A stretch of DNA of 63,102 nt from Paracoccaceae bacterium (GTDB lineage: Bacteria > Pseudomonadota > Alphaproteobacteria > Rhodobacterales > Rhodobacteraceae). Shown in pieces: positions 61,868 through 63,102 of the stretch (the first letter of the stretch is position 1; the number at the start of each line of letters is the position of its first letter). The stretch is taken from NCBI GenBank assembly GCA_027484915.1, contig JAIXSA010000160.1:1-63102 (forward strand), given 5' to 3'. Below the pieces are notes generated by a model that saw nothing but the letters and a program-made list of their open reading frames with translations, was not told the DNA's origin and made no database searches. The position numbers and the translations under genes were made by a program.

Positions 61868-62494
61868 ATGACCCCGGATCAGGTGCAGGCTTTGTTCACC
61901 CGGGCGGACGGGCAGTATCTGTTCGCGCGCTGGGGGCGGCCCATTGTGCCGGTGGTGTTTGGCGTCGAGGAAGCGACGCTATCCGTAGTGAAGGGCGCGC
62001 TGGAGGCTGTGGTGGCTTTGGCTGGTCACAAGATGGCCGAGACGGACCCGGAACTGGGCGCGAATCTGATGGTGTTTTTCTTTCGCGACTGGGCGGAATT
62101 GCCCGAGGTGCCGAACCTTGACCGGTTGGTGCCGGGGTTGGGAGAGCTGTGCGCGCGGCTGGCGGCGGCGGAGGCGAACCAGTACCGGGTTTTCCGCTTC
62201 GATCCAGAGGGCGGTATTCGCGCGGTTTTTGTCTTTGTGCGGATGGATGCGCATCTGGATGCGGTGCCGGCCGAGACTTTGGCATTAAGCCAGGCGGTGC
62301 AGTTGATCCTGCTGTGGTCGGACCGGGCCTTTGCCGACTTGTCGCCCTTGGCGCAAGGGGTTGGGGGCGCAGTTATGCTGCGACCTGAAATCGCAGCGGT
62401 GATCAGGGCGAGCTATGACCCGGTATTGCCGGTTGCGGCGACGGATGCCGCCCATGCGTTGCGGCTTGCGGCGCGGATCGGGCGGCTGGTCTGA
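61868..62494 (+). CDS. Conserved hypothetical protein (possible DUF)
   Basis: The product has 208 residues from the ATG at 61868, which has GGAG 6 bp upstream; ATG 61856 is an alternative. The N-terminus MTPDQVQALFTRADGQYLFARWGRPIVPVVFGV and LGANLMVFFFRDWAEL resemble a conserved rhodobacterial protein whose function I cannot name. No signal peptide, membrane helix or catalytic motif stands out. Confidence 0.75.
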   Translation: MTPDQVQALFTRADGQYLFARWGRPIVPVVFGVEEATLSVVKGALEAVVALAGHKMAETDPELGANLMVFFFRDWAELPEVPNLDRLVPGLGELCARLAAAEANQYRVFRFDPEGGIRAVFVFVRMDAHLDAVPAETLALSQAVQLILLWSDRAFADLSPLAQGVGGAVMLRPEIAAVIRASYDPVLPVAATDAAHALRLAARIGRLV

Positions 62495-62862
62495 GGGAAT
62501 GCTGGGCGCGAGCGACGAGCCGTCTGGTGGAATCGCTGACTTTGGGATGCAGGTTTGAATGCTGCGGCGCGTGGCGGTGACGGCGTGCCAGCGCGGGTTG
62601 CCAAGGCCCGAGGACGATTTGCCGCAGGCGTTTCGTTGCCGCAGCATCGACGGGATTTCGCGTGTTGGACGGGATGGTTAGCTGCGATTTTGTGAATGTA
62701 TTTACAAAATATCCCAAAGTTCGTAAACTAATTTACAAAAAATGCGATAGACATCAACGACTTGTTGGCAATTAACTAAACGTCAATTATCATCGCGATG
62801 GCGTGATCTTATTGCCTCCGGGAGGGGGGCGGCACGCGGCGCGGCAGTCGGGAGGACAATCC
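62495..62862. other. Intergenic region upstream of acs
   Basis: This 368-bp spacer has no credible gene. From about 62680 it becomes AT-rich, and it contains two TTTAC/GTAAA-type dyads (listed separately) and the acs leader with a GGAGGA ribosome binding site. Confidence 0.65.
62687..62740. promoter_or_regulatory. Twin AT-rich dyads upstream of acs
   Basis: Dyad 1 is ATTTTGT-10-ACAAAAT (62687-62710). Dyad 2 is GTAAA-CTAA-TTTAC (62723-62736). A direct repeat ATTTACAAAA at 62700 and 62731 is spaced 31 bp apart, about three helical turns, which suggests a regulator binding on one face of the DNA. Confidence 0.55.
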
Positions 62863-63102
62863 ATGGCGGATACCATGCAGGCGCAGGGGGTTTATGCGGC
62901 CTCGGACGCGTTCATTGCCAAGGCGCATGTCGATGCGGCGGGCTATGAGCGGATGTATGCGGAATCGGTTTCCGATCCGGCGGCATTCTGGGCCGCGCAG
63001 GGCAAGCGGATCGACTGGATCAAGGATTATACGAAGGTAAAGGACACTACGTTCGCGCTGGGTGAGGTGTCAATCAAGTGGTTTGAGGATGGCACGCTGA
63101 AC
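62863..63102 (+). CDS. acs: Acetyl-CoA synthetase, N-terminal part (runs off right edge)
   Basis: The 80 visible residues, MADTMQAQGVYAASDAFIAKAHVDAAGYERMYAES...PAAFWAAQGKRIDWIKDYTKVKDTTF..., match the start of acetyl-CoA synthetase, including the ACAS_N segment Y-x-x-M-Y-x-x-S-x-x-D-P-x-x-FW. GGAGGA lies 6 bp upstream of the ATG at 62863. It would activate acetate to acetyl-CoA. The catalytic domains lie outside the window. Confidence 0.85.
   Translation, partial: MADTMQAQGVYAASDAFIAKAHVDAAGYERMYAESVSDPAAFWAAQGKRIDWIKDYTKVKDTTFALGEVSIKWFEDGTLN

Overview
The window is a high-GC, gene-dense chromosomal segment of an alphaproteobacterium, most likely order Rhodobacterales (family Rhodobacteraceae/Paracoccaceae). 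The basis is the gene content: cmk/rpsA/ihfB/trpF/trpB, DUF484-xerC, divergent fsa/priA, ruvCAB, a phosphatidylcholine synthase, two DUF1127 proteins, a FYDLN-acid (TIGR02300) protein next to tRNA-Ala(GGC), an acs gene at the right edge, and intergenic hairpins of a kind I associate with this group. No database search was run; family names come from motif reading.

Layout. 0-9 kb: a left-edge partial membrane protein gene, an EamA exporter, thymidine kinase, a small possible DNA-binding protein, a DEAD-box RNA helicase and a two-gene RND efflux pump. 9-13 kb: a visibly AT-richer, gene-poor block with two secreted or outer-membrane proteins of unknown function, small doubtful ORFs and possible gene remnants, ending at tRNA-Ala(GGC); it looks like an old insertion beside a tRNA 3' end. 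13.4-21 kb: FYDLN protein, DUF45 metalloprotease, GntR regulator, pirin, a methyltransferase, and a YbbA/YbbP-type ABC exporter divergent from a TesA-like arylesterase. 21-27 kb: a catabolic group (creatinase-like M24 protein without recognisable metal ligands, hydantoinase A/B fusion, class II aldolase), a degenerate receiver-like protein and a cold-shock protein. 28-35.4 kb: cmk, a YihY-type membrane protein, rpsA, ihfB, lapA-like, trpF, an MFS gene and trpB.

35.6-37.2 kb holds the most unusual locus: two small exported proteins with PepSY-like cores and extreme poly-aspartate tails, followed by a membrane-anchored LuxR-type HTH protein, with a long palindrome upstream. 37-49.6 kb returns to ordinary genes: group III truncated haemoglobin, DUF2237, FAD monooxygenase, ileS, an acyl-CoA synthetase whose Shine-Dalgarno sequence lies in a hairpin, DUF1127/LysR, ogt, DUF3253, an EamA exporter, pcs, xerC and DUF484.

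49.7-55.6 kb is an accessory-looking block around fsa and priA: an orphan BrnA-like antitoxin, a lower-GC protein with a HEPN-type R-x4-H motif, three copies of a palindromic intergenic repeat and a two-repeat Ltp-like lipoprotein. 55.6-63.1 kb: MFS, msrA, prmA, a small membrane protein, DUF1127, ruvC-ruvA-ruvB, a conserved unknown and the start of acs behind twin AT-rich dyads.

The best candidates for something undescribed are the poly-Asp/PepSY/LuxR locus and, second, the HEPN-like, BrnA-like and Ltp-like genes near fsa-priA.
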